Assembly: GCF_003797765.1 (NCBI RefSeq)
Contig: NZ_RKMB01000007.1
Span: 1 to 64,000, forward strand
Source of the DNA: Ramlibacter sp. WS9
GTDB taxonomy: Bacteria; Pseudomonadota; Gammaproteobacteria; Burkholderiales; Burkholderiaceae_C
Direction: 5' to 3'
DNA: 64,000 nucleotides
The notes beneath the pieces are model-generated. The model saw only the letters and a program-made list of their open reading frames with translations. It made no database searches and was not told where the DNA came from. The first letter of the stretch is position 1; each line of letters opens with the position of its first letter. Both the position numbers and the translations under genes were made by a program. This document shows, one piece after another, positions 1-8,980 of the stretch.

Positions 1-33
1 CCCTCCCCCGCCAAGCGGGTGCGGGGGCTTTTT
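1..33 (+). terminator. GC hairpin with T-run upstream of ugpA
   Basis: A seven-pair GC stem (positions 5-11 with 21-27) is followed by five T (29-33). An alternative shorter stem uses the inner copy of the same motif. It probably ends or attenuates a transcript from the gene before the window, most likely ugpB, ahead of ugpA. The upstream gene is outside the window, so this role is inferred. Confidence 0.6.
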
Positions 34-55
34 CTTCACGAACAATAATCACGAC

Positions 56-937
56 ATGGAAAAGAGGGTCACTTTCAAGTCGGCATGGCTGCCCTGGGTG
101 CTGATCGCGCCGCAGATGGTGGTCATCCTGGTGTTCTTCTTCTGGCCGGCGGGCCAGGCGCTCTACCAGAGCGTGCTGCAGGAGGATGCCTTTGGGGCCA
201 CGCGAGAATTTGTGGGCCTGGACAACTTCCGCCGGCTGTTCGCGGACCCGGCGTACCTGGACTCGTTCCGGGTCACGGCGATTTTTTCAGCGCTGGTCGC
301 CGTCGGCGGCCTTTCGCTGGCACTGCTGCTGGCCGTCATGGCCAATCGCGTGGTGCGTGCCGCGGGCGTGTACAAGACCCTGCTGATCTGGCCCTATGCC
401 GTGGCTCCTGTGGTGGCCGGCGTGCTGTGGCTGATGATGTTCGCCTCGCCCTATGGCGTGATCCGCTATGCCCTGATCGAGATGGGCTTTGAATGGAACC
501 ACGTGCTCAACGGCAAGCACGCCATGGCGCTGATCGTCATGGCGTCCATCTGGAAGTACATCTCCTATAACTTCCTGTTCTTCCTGGCCGGGCTGCAGTC
601 GATCCCGCATTCGCTGATCGAGGCCGCCACCATCGATGGCGCAACGCCCTGGAAGCGCTTCTGGAGCATCGTGTTCCCGCTGCTGTCGCCCACCACTTTC
701 TTCCTGCTCGTCATCAACGTCGTGCATGCGTTCTTCGAGACCTTTGCAATCGTCGACGCCGCCACCAGCGGCGGCCCGGGCAAGGACACCTCGATCCTGG
801 TCTACAAGGTCTACTACGACGGCTTCAAGGCACTGGACATCAACGGCTCGGCCGCGCAATCGGTGGTGCTGATGGTGATCGTCGTGGCGCTCACGGTCAT
901 CCAGTTCAAGTTTGTCGAGAAAAAAGTCCACTACTAA
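56..937 (+). CDS. ugpA: sn-glycerol-3-phosphate ABC transporter permease UgpA
   Basis: This inner-membrane permease forms the UgpBAEC importer for sn-glycerol-3-phosphate and glycerophosphodiesters together with UgpE. The 293-residue protein has about six hydrophobic helices, starting with a long one at residues 13-35. The cytoplasmic EAA loop (EAATIDGATPWKRFW, about residues 188-202) contacts the ATPase UgpC. Length fits the family. The ATG at 56 follows a terminator-like hairpin, so ugpB probably lies immediately upstream. ugpE follows after 86 nt that hold a GC-rich intergenic repeat. Assignment as UgpA rather than another sugar permease rests on the A-E-C-Q gene order ending in a phosphodiesterase. 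Confidence 0.93.
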   Translation: MEKRVTFKSAWLPWVLIAPQMVVILVFFFWPAGQALYQSVLQEDAFGATREFVGLDNFRRLFADPAYLDSFRVTAIFSALVAVGGLSLALLLAVMANRVVRAAGVYKTLLIWPYAVAPVVAGVLWLMMFASPYGVIRYALIEMGFEWNHVLNGKHAMALIVMASIWKYISYNFLFFLAGLQSIPHSLIEAATIDGATPWKRFWSIVFPLLSPTTFFLLVINVVHAFFETFAIVDAATSGGPGKDTSILVYKVYYDGFKALDINGSAAQSVVLMVIVVALTVIQFKFVEKKVHY

Positions 938-939
938 AT

Positions 940-1020
940 GACCCCCACGCTCCTCACTACGTGTAGTTCGCTGCCCCCCGAGGGGGCCCAAGCCCGCCTT
1001 GGGGCGGCCCTGCGGAGGCT
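940..1020. repeat. GC-rich intergenic repeat (CCCCCCGAGGGGGC family), copy 1
   Basis: The ugpA-ugpE gap carries the core CTGCCCCCCGAGGGGGC preceded by CCCCCACGCTC and followed by a second GC arm (CCTTGGGGCGG). The same core recurs between livG and livF, and related forms occur before rpmB and between the two acyl-CoA dehydrogenase genes. It can fold as a hairpin in the ugp mRNA. Confidence 0.7.
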
Positions 1021-1023
1021 TGC

Positions 1024-1878
1024 ATGATCGAACGCCACCCCGTACTCGACTTCGTCTCCCACGCGATCCTCATCCTCGGGGTGATCGTCGTGTTCTTCCC
1101 GATCTACGTCACGTTCATCGGTTCGACCCAGACCGCCGAGCAGATCTTGAGCAGCAACCCGATCTCGCTGCTGCCCGGCACCAACATCGTCGAAAGCTAC
1201 CGCTTCGCGCTGTTCGGCGGCAAGACGGAGGCGGGGGCCACCGTTGCACCGGCCCTTCCGATGATGGGCATCAGCCTCGCCAGTGCCCTGATCATCGCCA
1301 TCGGCAAGATCGCGATCTCCTTGCTGTCCGCATTTGCCATCGTGTACTTCCGCTTCCCGTTCAAGAACCTCGTGTTCTGGATGATCTTCGTCACGCTGAT
1401 GCTTCCGGTGGAAGTACGCATCGGCCCGACTTACGAGGTCGTCTCCAACCTGGGCATGCTCAACACCATGTCGGGCTTGACCATTCCGCTGGTCGCATCG
1501 GCCACGGCCACCTTCCTGTTCAGGCAGTTCTTCATGACGGTGCCCGACGAATTGGTGGAGGCCGCGCGTGTCGACGGTGCCGGGCCGATGCGCTTTTTCA
1601 AGGACGTGCTGCTGCCGCTGTCCAAGACCTCGATGGCCGCGCTGTTCGTGATCCAGTTCATCTACGGCTGGAATCAATACCTGTGGCCGCTGCTGGTGAC
1701 CACCGATGAATCCATGTATCCCATCGTGATGGGCATCAAGCGCCTGATCTTCGGAGAGGTCTATATCGAATGGAACGTGGTCATGGCCACCGCCATCCTG
1801 GCGATGCTTCCGCCGGCCGTCGTGGTGATGTTGATGCAGAAATGGTTCGTCAAGGGCCTCGTGGACACCGAAAAGTAA
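1024..1878 (+). CDS. ugpE: sn-glycerol-3-phosphate ABC transporter permease UgpE
   Basis: This is the second permease of the Ugp importer and pairs with UgpA in the inner membrane. The 284-residue protein has six predicted helices. It has the permease EAA loop, read as [20 protein letters not shown] at about residues 180-199. The C-terminus ends in the short cytoplasmic tail VKGLVDTEK. The ATG at 1024 is preceded by a GGAGG-like Shine-Dalgarno inside the end of the intergenic repeat. ugpC begins 10 nt after its stop, so the two are clearly one transcript. Confidence 0.93.
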   Translation: MIERHPVLDFVSHAILILGVIVVFFPIYVTFIGSTQTAEQILSSNPISLLPGTNIVESYRFALFGGKTEAGATVAPALPMMGISLASALIIAIGKIAISLLSAFAIVYFRFPFKNLVFWMIFVTLMLPVEVRIGPTYEVVSNLGMLNTMSGLTIPLVASATATFLFRQFFMTVPDELVEAARVDGAGPMRFFKDVLLPLSKTSMAALFVIQFIYGWNQYLWPLLVTTDESMYPIVMGIKRLIFGEVYIEWNVVMATAILAMLPPAVVVMLMQKWFVKGLVDTEK

Positions 1879-1888
1879 GAAGAATCAG

Positions 1889-2893
1889 ATGGCATCCATA
1901 CAACTCAAGAACATCGTCAAGAAGTACGGCAAAGGCAAGCACGAACTGCAGGTGATCCACGGCGTGAATGCCGACATCGCCGACCGCGAGTTCATCGTCA
2001 TCGTCGGGCCCTCGGGCTGCGGCAAGTCCACGCTCCTGCGCATGGTGGCCGGCCTGGAAGAAATCTCCGGCGGCGAGATCTGGATCGGAGACCGCGTCGT
2101 CAACAAGCTCGAGCCGGCCGAGCGGGACATCGCCATGGTGTTCCAGAACTACGCGCTGTATCCGCACATGAGCGTGTTCGACAACATGGCTTACGGCCTG
2201 AAGATCAAGAAGATGCCGATCGAGGAAATCAAGCAGCGGGTCGACAAGGCCGCCGGCATCCTGGAGCTGGGCCACCTGCTGGATCGCAAGCCGCGCCAAC
2301 TCTCGGGCGGCCAGCGCCAACGCGTCGCCATGGGCCGCGCCATCGTGCGCCAGCCGCAGGTGTTTCTTTTCGACGAACCGCTGTCCAATCTGGACGCCAA
2401 GCTGCGCGCCCAGACCCGGCTGGAGATCCAGAAGCTCCACCGCGAGCTGGGCATCACCTCGCTGTTCGTGACGCACGACCAGGTGGAAGCCATGACGCTG
2501 GCCCAGCGGATGATTGTGATGAACGCCGGCGTGATGGAGCAATTCGGCACGCCCGAAGAGGTCTATCACCGCCCCGCCACGACGTTCGTCGCCAGCTTCA
2601 TCGGCTCGCCGCCCATGAACCTGCTGATGAATGCGCCGGGTGCGCGGCCCCGTTCGGTCATGGGCGTGCGGCCCGAGCACCTGGACATCGGAACCGAAGG
2701 CTGGTCGCTGCAGGTCGAAACGACCGAACTGCTCGGCGCTGAGCGCCTCATCTACGGGCGCCTGGGGACCGAGCAGGTGATCGTGCGCAGTGAAGAAAAC
2801 CAGGCCGTGCCCGAGCCGGGCTCGATCATCCGCGTGAAGCCGCGCGAGGATCGCGTGCACTGGTTCGACGCCGCGACCCGCAAGAGGATGTGA
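1889..2893 (+). CDS. ugpC: sn-glycerol-3-phosphate ABC transporter ATP-binding protein UgpC
   Basis: This cytoplasmic ATPase drives the Ugp importer. Walker [10 protein letters not shown] is at residues 40-48, the Q-loop at about 86, the signature LSGGQ at 138-142 and Walker B VFLFDE at 158-163. The H-loop lies in [16 protein letters not shown]-type C-terminal domain follows. At 334 residues it is slightly shorter than typical UgpC/MalK proteins (about 356-370), with the loss in the C-terminal regulatory part. Its TGA overlaps the ATG of ugpQ (TGATG), which indicates translational coupling. Confidence 0.93.
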   Translation: MASIQLKNIVKKYGKGKHELQVIHGVNADIADREFIVIVGPSGCGKSTLLRMVAGLEEISGGEIWIGDRVVNKLEPAERDIAMVFQNYALYPHMSVFDNMAYGLKIKKMPIEEIKQRVDKAAGILELGHLLDRKPRQLSGGQRQRVAMGRAIVRQPQVFLFDEPLSNLDAKLRAQTRLEIQKLHRELGITSLFVTHDQVEAMTLAQRMIVMNAGVMEQFGTPEEVYHRPATTFVASFIGSPPMNLLMNAPGARPRSVMGVRPEHLDIGTEGWSLQVETTELLGAERLIYGRLGTEQVIVRSEENQAVPEPGSIIRVKPREDRVHWFDAATRKRM

Positions 2894-3651
2894 TGAAGGA
2901 TTGGCCCTACCCACGCTGGGTAGCGCATCGCGGCGCCGGCAAGCTGGCGCCCGAGAACACGATGGCGGCGTTTCGCCTGGGTGCGCAGCACGGCTACCGG
3001 ATGTTCGAATGCGACGCCAAGCTGTCGGCCGACGGTGTGCCCTTTTTGATGCACGACGCGACGCTGGCTCGTACGACCAATGCCCGTGACATTTTCGGCC
3101 CCGCGGCGAGCAACACCGGCGGCGACCATTCCTGGAGCGAACTGGCCAAACTCGACGCCGGTGGCTGGCACTCGCGCGCCTATGCAGGCGAGCCGCTGCC
3201 GACGCTGGAAAACCTCGCCCTCTTCTGCCTCGCGAACGGCTACCACCTGAACATCGAGATCAAGCCCACGCCGGGCACCGAGCGACGCGCCGGTGAAGTC
3301 GTTGCCCGCCATGCGGACCGGTTGTGGAACAACGCGCCGGTTCCGCCCCTGCTCACATCGTTTCAGCCGGAGGCGCTGGAAGGTGCGATGTCCACCGCGG
3401 CCAACCTGCCACGCGGGCTGTTGCTGGACACACTCTGGAAAGGCTGGCTCGAAACCGCACTCGCGCTGGAATGCGCGGCCATCGTCTGCAATCACACGCT
3501 CTGGGACACCAGCACCGTGACGCAAGCGCAGAGCGCCGGGTTCAAGTGCCTGAGCTACACGGTCAACGACGAGTGGGCGGCGCAGCGGCTGATCGCGCTG
3601 GGGACAGACGGGATCATCACGGATCGAGTCGACCTGTTCGCACCGGGTTGA
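2893..3651 (+). CDS. ugpQ: glycerophosphodiester phosphodiesterase
   Basis: The enzyme hydrolyses glycerophosphodiesters to sn-glycerol-3-phosphate and an alcohol, using substrate brought in by the Ugp transporter. The 252-residue GDPD-family protein shows the signature AHRGAGKLAPENT (H12, R13, E21), the metal ligands E39 and D41, and the catalytic HD pair H54-D55. No signal peptide is present, so it is cytoplasmic. The ATG at 2893 overlaps the ugpC stop. A GTG three bases earlier is also possible but less likely. It is the last gene of the ugp operon. Confidence 0.92.
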   Translation: MKDWPYPRWVAHRGAGKLAPENTMAAFRLGAQHGYRMFECDAKLSADGVPFLMHDATLARTTNARDIFGPAASNTGGDHSWSELAKLDAGGWHSRAYAGEPLPTLENLALFCLANGYHLNIEIKPTPGTERRAGEVVARHADRLWNNAPVPPLLTSFQPEALEGAMSTAANLPRGLLLDTLWKGWLETALALECAAIVCNHTLWDTSTVTQAQSAGFKCLSYTVNDEWAAQRLIALGTDGIITDRVDLFAPG

Positions 3652-3709
3652 GCCAACGGACGCGGCGGGTGGTTTACCATCGCCGCGACGAATTTCCAAG
3701 ACGAACGTG

Positions 3710-6265
3710 ATGCCCGGCTCCCTGCCCCCCGATCCTGCCTTCGATTCGATTCTGGCCACAGCAGTGCGCCGAGTGCTGCTGGGCGAGCCGTTGCAGCCGT
3801 TTTGCGACTGGTTCGCCCGTGACATGGGCGACCTTGTGATGTCGCAGCACCCAGTGGCACCGGCAGACGAAGAAGCCGCGCGGCGTTACCAGCGCTCGGT
3901 CGCGCGTACCCTGTGGGCCGCCCTGCCCGTGCCCTTCAATCGTTGGCGGCCGCGCGCCCTACCCAAGGTGGAGCGCAATGACCCATGCCACTGCGGCTCC
4001 GGGCGCAAGTTCAAGCATTGCTGCGCCGAGTTTGCGGGCTTGTCGCTGCCGTTCGAGCCCGAGAGCCTTTATGCGCTGGCGCTGGCACAGGCCGAGCCCG
4101 CCACGCTCACCCCCGACAACATTCGCCTTGTACCTCCCGCAGCGCTGGGCATGGCCGCAATGGACTGGAACGACGATGACCAGCCGGAGCGCACGGTTGC
4201 CGTCCTGGTGCCCTTGTTTCAGCAGCGCGACGATCTGGACGAACGTCATGAAGCGGCCTTCGATGCCTTGATGGATGCTCTGCACGCGCAAGGAAAGGAA
4301 ACGCAGCGATGGGCACTGGTGCAGCGCGTCGGCCAGAGCCGCGCCCCCGCGCTCGCCACCGCCGCGCGCTGCCGTCAGGCCTCCATGCTGGCTGACCGGG
4401 GTGATTTCGACGCGGCCTGGGCCATGTTCCAGTCTGCACAGCGGTTGAGTCCCGGCGACCCGCAACTCCTGCACCTCGAAATGACCCTGCTGCTCGCGCA
4501 GGGTCGCAATGAAGAAGCGAAACTTCGGGCTCCTTTGCTGGCCGCCAAGGCACGCAAGTCGGGTTGGGACGACCTCGCGGCGCTGCTGCCGCAGCTGGCC
4601 GAAGGGGGCTTCGCGGCCGCCTTTCAACAAGGCGACGCCGGCGATATGGACGATCCGGCGGATCTGGAGTGGGTCGCCTTGTGCGAACTGGCTCCCCGCG
4701 AATTTGCGTCCCATGACTGCCGCGCCCTGTATCGCGTCGTTGAATCGCCCCCCGAACAGGCAGGGCGGCCACCGATCCTGTCGATCAAGCCGCAGAAGGC
4801 TCTGGTTGATCTCCAGCGGCGCTGGTCACGGCGTTTCCCGGTCAGCAAGCCCATGCTCACCCAGCTGACGGGCGACGCGGACCTGTTGCTGGCCGATCTG
4901 CCCGCGGCGACGCAATTCCTGCGCGAGAACCCGCAAGCCTGGCTCAGCGCGGACGTGCTGGACGACTTGCTGCTCGCTGCTGCAGAGATCTGCGATCGGG
5001 ACGCGCCGGGGCCGATCGTGCGCGCGGCGCTTCGGCTGTCCCAGCATGCCCTGGCCGTGCTGCAGGCACTGGCAGGCCCGGCCGAGGGCTCCGTGTCGGC
5101 CGAACTCCACTGGGCCGATTCCGCAGCCCGGCCGCTGCTGCGCGTGCTGGCGCAGGCCATCGAGCTGGCCCGCCTGACGCAGGATGCCAAGGAGGAAGAA
5201 AGACTGGTGCGCTGGGGATTGGCACTGAATCCGAACGACAACCACGGCTGGCGCGGCCTTCTCGCGCCGCTCTATCTCGCGCGCAAGGCGTTCGACGAAA
5301 CGCTCGCACTGCTGGAGCGTTATCCGGACGACATGCCCCCGGCGGAACACAGCAGGGCGCTCGCCTTGTTTGGCTTGGGCCGCCGGGACGAAGCGCAGGC
5401 GGTGCTGCGGCGCGCGCATGCGGAGTATCCGGCGATATTGTCCGCCCTGTGGCCCGAAACCCTGGACCTTCCCGAAGACGAGGGGGGTCCCGGTCTTGCG
5501 ATCGGCGGCGCCCTGGCCGCGTTCTACTACCGCATCGAGACTCGGGCGGCCTGGGCGGGCACGGGCGCATTGGCGTGGAGCAAGACGCTGGACCTGCCGC
5601 AACCTGCGCCGAAGAAAACCCGCAAGCCGCAAGCTGGGGGCAAGCGCACCAGCCGGTCTCCCGCCGTGTCAGACCCGCTTGGCGGCAAGCAGGGAGCACA
5701 TCTGCGCAAAGCCTTCCCCGACTATCCGCGATTGCACGGCTTGCTGACGGCTATCGGCTGGTCGCCAGACCTGATCATGCCCGGCAAGTGGGTGCAGATC
5801 GTCATGGACATGCGCGGCGAGCCGGTTTCGGGGTTGACGGAAAGCAAGGCGCTCAAAGCCGTGAATGCCGACATGGACGCGCTGATGGGTCTGCTGAACA
5901 GCATCAACGCCCGGGTCCTTGAAACACCTCCCGATCAGATGGCGCCCGCTCAGGATGTGCTGGCGCTGGCGGCGTCCGAGGCGGCCCTGTTCGCCTGGGC
6001 TGCTGGATTCGTGCAAGGCGCGGAGCTTGCTCCCGCCGGGTGGCGGCGGGCCGGGCGACCGGTCAGCAGCGACAAGGGCACCTTTGGCGAACTGTATGCG
6101 CTCGCCGCGCGAGCATCCGGAACACCCGATGCATGGCGCGCGACGCGTGACGGCGGCCAACCCCTGCTCACGGGACTGGACGACAGCCCGCCCGTGCCCG
6201 TTGAAACCCTGGTGCTGGTCCTGGGCGATCTGTGGCGCGTCGTTGCGCCGCTGCGGCAAGCCTGA
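3710..6265 (+). CDS. SEC-C metal-binding motif protein of unknown function
   Basis: This 851-residue protein carries one clear domain, a SEC-C zinc-binding motif at residues 91-105 (NDPCHCGSGRKFKHCC: CxC, then CC). The motif also occurs in the SecA tail. The rest is Ala/Leu-rich helical sequence that looks like degenerate TPR-type repeats, followed by a basic linker near residues 620-650 and a final helical region. There is no signal peptide or membrane segment, so it is probably cytoplasmic. It stands alone, 58 nt after ugpQ, and converges with the DUF3501 gene three bases beyond its stop. A scaffold or protein-binding role is only a guess. I chose the ATG at 3710 over the GTG at 3707. Confidence 0.75.
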   Translation: MPGSLPPDPAFDSILATAVRRVLLGEPLQPFCDWFARDMGDLVMSQHPVAPADEEAARRYQRSVARTLWAALPVPFNRWRPRALPKVERNDPCHCGSGRKFKHCCAEFAGLSLPFEPESLYALALAQAEPATLTPDNIRLVPPAALGMAAMDWNDDDQPERTVAVLVPLFQQRDDLDERHEAAFDALMDALHAQGKETQRWALVQRVGQSRAPALATAARCRQASMLADRGDFDAAWAMFQSAQRLSPGDPQLLHLEMTLLLAQGRNEEAKLRAPLLAAKARKSGWDDLAALLPQLAEGGFAAAFQQGDAGDMDDPADLEWVALCELAPREFASHDCRALYRVVESPPEQAGRPPILSIKPQKALVDLQRRWSRRFPVSKPMLTQLTGDADLLLADLPAATQFLRENPQAWLSADVLDDLLLAAAEICDRDAPGPIVRAALRLSQHALAVLQALAGPAEGSVSAELHWADSAARPLLRVLAQAIELARLTQDAKEEERLVRWGLALNPNDNHGWRGLLAPLYLARKAFDETLALLERYPDDMPPAEHSRALALFGLGRRDEAQAVLRRAHAEYPAILSALWPETLDLPEDEGGPGLAIGGALAAFYYRIETRAAWAGTGALAWSKTLDLPQPAPKKTRKPQAGGKRTSRSPAVSDPLGGKQGAHLRKAFPDYPRLHGLLTAIGWSPDLIMPGKWVQIVMDMRGEPVSGLTESKALKAVNADMDALMGLLNSINARVLETPPDQMAPAQDVLALAASEAALFAWAAGFVQGAELAPAGWRRAGRPVSSDKGTFGELYALAARASGTPDAWRATRDGGQPLLTGLDDSPPVPVETLVLVLGDLWRVVAPLRQA

Positions 6266-6268
6266 CCC

Positions 6269-6862
6269 CTAGGCAAGGTCGCCGGCGAGTGAGGCAAGAG
6301 TTTCCGGTGCGATGGTCGTGTGGGCCGGGTAGTTGCGGTGATCGCAGCCCAGCTTCACGTTCGCTCCCGCTTTCACCGCCGACACCATTGCCGGTGTGAA
6401 CTCAAAGCGCACGAAATGCACGGCAGACGTCTTCTCGTCGTTTTCACGATCGAGGTCTTCGTCCGCGATCGCGTACACGCGATCGTGACCCTCGACCTCG
6501 ACGAACATCCTGTCCTCGACCCCGATCAGCCGAGCCAGCTCGCGCTTGCGCTCGTTCTCGTCGGGATACTCGATCATCATCGTGGCCTTCCAGTTGCTGC
6601 CCTCGGGCATCAGCGGGACGTAGGCCTCTATCTCCTGTTCGATGCCTTCCTCTTCGAAGATCTTCTCGATGCGCAGCATCTCCTGGATCTGGTAGCGGAT
6701 GGTCATCTCGCTTTCGAACTGAAGCGTGACGTGATCGCCTAGCGGCACACTGCGCAGCTTGCGATGGGCGATGACGTCGCCCTTGTGGGCCTTGCGGTAC
6801 TTGCTGTACGCCTCGAGCGTCATCAGGCTGTCGCGGGTGATCTTTCCTGTCAACTGCATCAT
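6269..6862 (-). CDS. DUF3501 family protein
   Basis: This 197-residue soluble protein matches the DUF3501 family in its N-terminal pattern (LTGKITRDSLMTLEAYSKYR) and in the segment around MLRIEKIFEEEGIEQEI. Biochemical function is unknown. The family is typically encoded beside a GlpC-like Fe-S protein and a rubrerythrin, which is the arrangement here. The three genes run in the same direction (rubrerythrin, Fe-S protein, DUF3501), with only three bases between this start and the preceding stop. A role in peroxide defence or electron transfer is inferred from context only. Confidence 0.85.
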   Translation of the reverse strand: MMQLTGKITRDSLMTLEAYSKYRKAHKGDVIAHRKLRSVPLGDHVTLQFESEMTIRYQIQEMLRIEKIFEEEGIEQEIEAYVPLMPEGSNWKATMMIEYPDENERKRELARLIGVEDRMFVEVEGHDRVYAIADEDLDRENDEKTSAVHFVRFEFTPAMVSAVKAGANVKLGCDHRNYPAHTTIAPETLASLAGDLA

Positions 6863-6865
6863 CTT

Positions 6866-8221
6866 CTACTCCAAACCGTACGCCATACGCACCAATGACA
6901 AGGGATGCTCGAGCCGCGGTGTGCCCAGCGAGTTGCGATCAAACCCCTGATCGATGTGGTGGCCGCCCAGGGGGCAGTCGGAGCTGATGAAGTCCGGCAA
7001 TCCGCCGTCCGGGTGTTCGGCCATGCGCTTGAAGAGAGGCTTGCCGATCTTCATGGCCTGCTCGTGATAAGGCTTCTTCACGCCGAACGTGCCGGCGTGG
7101 CCGGAGCAGCGCTCGTTGGTCTGCACAGAGGTGCCGGGCACCATCTTGAGCATCTCTTCGGTTTTCTTGCCGATGTTCTGCACCCGGCTATGGCACGGAA
7201 TCTGGTAGCTGATCTTGCCGAGTGGCTTGGAGAAATCCGTCTTCAGGAGGCCATCGCGTTTTCGCTGCATGAGGTATTCGAACGGGTCCCACATCGCATC
7301 CTTCACGGCCTGCACGTCCGCGTCGCCGGGGTACATCAGGGGCAGTTCCTGCTTGAACATCAGCGTGCAACTGGGCACGGCCGTGATGATCGCGTAACCG
7401 TCCTTGGCGTACTGCGCGAGCACCGGGATGTTGGCTTCCTTCGACTTGTTCACAGACTCCAGGTCACCCAGCTCCAGCTTGGGCATGCCGCAGCACTTTT
7501 CCTTGTTGACCAGAACGTAGGGCACCTCGTTGTGCTCCAGCACCTTCAGCAGGTCGTGGCCGATGCCCGGCTCGTTGTAGTTGACGTAGCAGGTGGAAAA
7601 GATCGCGACCTTGCCCGGCGTCTTGGCGCCTTCCTTCACGGCGAAGTCCTTCGACTTGGGCGCGCCGGAGCGGAACTTCTTCGTCGCCAACGCCGGCAGC
7701 CACGCGTTGCGGTCCACGTTCAGCAGGCTCTCCATCGCGGCGCGGGCCGGCTTGGTCTGGTTCACCGCATTGGCCACTTGCACGACGATGGGGATGCCGG
7801 CGAACTGGCCGTGCACGTCGGTGGACGACAGGAATTTCTCGCCGAAGCTCACGTCGCCCTTCTTGAACTTGATGGCCTTGGCGCGCAGCATGGTGTGCGG
7901 GAAGTCCACGTTCCACTCGTGCGGCGGCACGTAGGGGCACTTGGTCATGTAGCACAGGTCGCACAGGTAGCACTGGTCGACGACCTTCCAGTAGTCCCTG
8001 CGGTCGACGCCATCCACCTCACCCGTCTTGCTTTCGTCCACCAGGTCGAACAGTGTGGGGAACGAGCCGCACAGGCTCACGCAGCGGCGGCAGCCATGGC
8101 AGATGTCGAAGATGCGTTCCAGCTCGTTGAACGTCTTCGTTTCGTCGTAGTACTCGGGGCTCTTCCAGTCGATCGGGTGCCGGGTGGGCGCTTCGAGGTT
8201 GCCTTCGCGGGGTGCGGACAT
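6866..8221 (-). CDS. GlpC/heterodisulfide-reductase-like Fe-S oxidoreductase subunit
   Basis: This 451-residue soluble electron-transfer protein has two [4Fe-4S] ferredoxin-type motifs, C41-x2-C44-x2-C47-x3-C51 and C84-x2-C87-x2-C90-x4-C95. Two cysteine-rich CCG-type domains follow, with KCCGMPKLELGD and then RCSGHAGTFGVKK. The second has Ser in place of the second Cys. This layout is that of GlpC, the C subunit of anaerobic glycerol-3-phosphate dehydrogenase. No glpA/B genes are nearby. Its partners here are a rubrerythrin and DUF3501, so it probably passes electrons in a redox-stress pathway (inference). The ATG at 8221 gives the natural N-terminus. Confidence 0.85.
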   Translation of the reverse strand: MSAPREGNLEAPTRHPIDWKSPEYYDETKTFNELERIFDICHGCRRCVSLCGSFPTLFDLVDESKTGEVDGVDRRDYWKVVDQCYLCDLCYMTKCPYVPPHEWNVDFPHTMLRAKAIKFKKGDVSFGEKFLSSTDVHGQFAGIPIVVQVANAVNQTKPARAAMESLLNVDRNAWLPALATKKFRSGAPKSKDFAVKEGAKTPGKVAIFSTCYVNYNEPGIGHDLLKVLEHNEVPYVLVNKEKCCGMPKLELGDLESVNKSKEANIPVLAQYAKDGYAIITAVPSCTLMFKQELPLMYPGDADVQAVKDAMWDPFEYLMQRKRDGLLKTDFSKPLGKISYQIPCHSRVQNIGKKTEEMLKMVPGTSVQTNERCSGHAGTFGVKKPYHEQAMKIGKPLFKRMAEHPDGGLPDFISSDCPLGGHHIDQGFDRNSLGTPRLEHPLSLVRMAYGLE

Positions 8222-8265
8222 GGGTTGTCTCTGGTTTCTTGCAGGGCTGGGGTGAAGGCGCGCTT

Positions 8266-8301
8266 ACGCCCTCACCCTAACCCTCTCCCAAAGGGAGAGG
8301 G
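8266..8301. repeat. CCCTCACCCTAA hairpin repeat (intergenic copy)
   Basis: A direct CCCTCACCCTAA segment leads into a perfect nine-pair stem (CCCTCTCCC / GGGAGAGGG, 8281-8301) with loop AAA. The repeat sits between the rubrerythrin and Fe-S genes. A second member with the same architecture lies inside ileS at 50184-50217. Confidence 0.75.
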
Positions 8302-8312
8302 GATAAAACCGA

Positions 8313-8735
8313 TCAGTCGACCAGTTCGTTCAGCGCGCGGGTGTAGCGGTTGGCGTGGGAGCGCTCGGCCTTGGCCAGCGTCTCGAACCAGTCGGCCACT
8401 TCATCGTGGCCTTCTTCGCGTGCCGTCTTGGCCATGCCCGGGTACATGTCGGTGTACTCGTGGGTTTCGCCGGCGACGGCGGCCTTCAGGTTGTCGCGGG
8501 TCGGGCCGATCGGCAGGCCGGTGGCCGGGTCGCCGCACTGCTCGAGCCATTCCAGGTGCCCGTGCGCGTGGCCGGTTTCACCTTCTGCCGTCGAGCGGAA
8601 CAGGGCCGCCACGTCGTTCTGGCCTTCCACGTCGGCCTTGTTTGCGAAGTAGAGGTAACGGCGATTGGCCTGCGATTCGCCTGCGAAGGCGGCCTTCAGG
8701 TTTTCTTCCGTCTTGGAGCCTTTGAGTGCTGCCAT
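8313..8735 (-). CDS. rubrerythrin-type diiron protein (no rubredoxin domain)
   Basis: This 140-residue ferritin-like four-helix protein has the paired iron ligands of rubrerythrins: Glu in AGES, ExxH in [10 protein letters not shown], Glu in AGETHEY and ExxH in KAERSHANR. Classical rubrerythrins also carry a C-terminal rubredoxin with two CxxC motifs. This protein lacks it, so it needs an external electron donor. The Fe-S protein encoded downstream is a natural candidate. The family reduces hydrogen peroxide. A good Shine-Dalgarno (AGGAG) precedes the ATG. A 245-nt AT-rich region separates it from a divergent operon. Confidence 0.9.
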   Translation of the reverse strand: MAALKGSKTEENLKAAFAGESQANRRYLYFANKADVEGQNDVAALFRSTAEGETGHAHGHLEWLEQCGDPATGLPIGPTRDNLKAAVAGETHEYTDMYPGMAKTAREEGHDEVADWFETLAKAERSHANRYTRALNELVD

Positions 8736-8850
8736 TTTGGAAATCTCCTAGTTGGGTTGATGAAACGTTTCGCCTTGAACACGGAGCTCAAAGACTGATG
8801 GAGATTAGACCCGTTGGAGATGTCCGTCTAATTGGCTGCGTCAATGCATT

Positions 8851-8895
8851 CGATTGATTAAGACTATCGCTATAGATTTATTGATAGTATAGATC
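8851..8895. promoter_or_regulatory. candidate regulator site in divergent promoter region
   Basis: The 245 nt between the rubrerythrin gene (minus) and the VOC gene (plus) are much more AT-rich than the surroundings and should hold both promoters. At 8860-8891 there is an imperfect palindrome with arms ACTATC (8863-8868) and GATAGT (8883-8888). The stretch 8853-8867 matches an OxyR-type half-site (ATAG-n-T-n3-A-n-CTAT) at 9 of 11 defined positions, but no well-spaced second half-site is seen. OxyR or another LysR-type protein would fit a peroxide-reductase gene. This is inference. Confidence 0.35.
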
Positions 8896-8980
8896 AGCAT
8901 ACACAGTCTCGTCAATTGGAGGCGCACGTGAATTACGTTATAGTAAACTCGTTACGCATTAGTAAATCCAAGGAGAGCTC

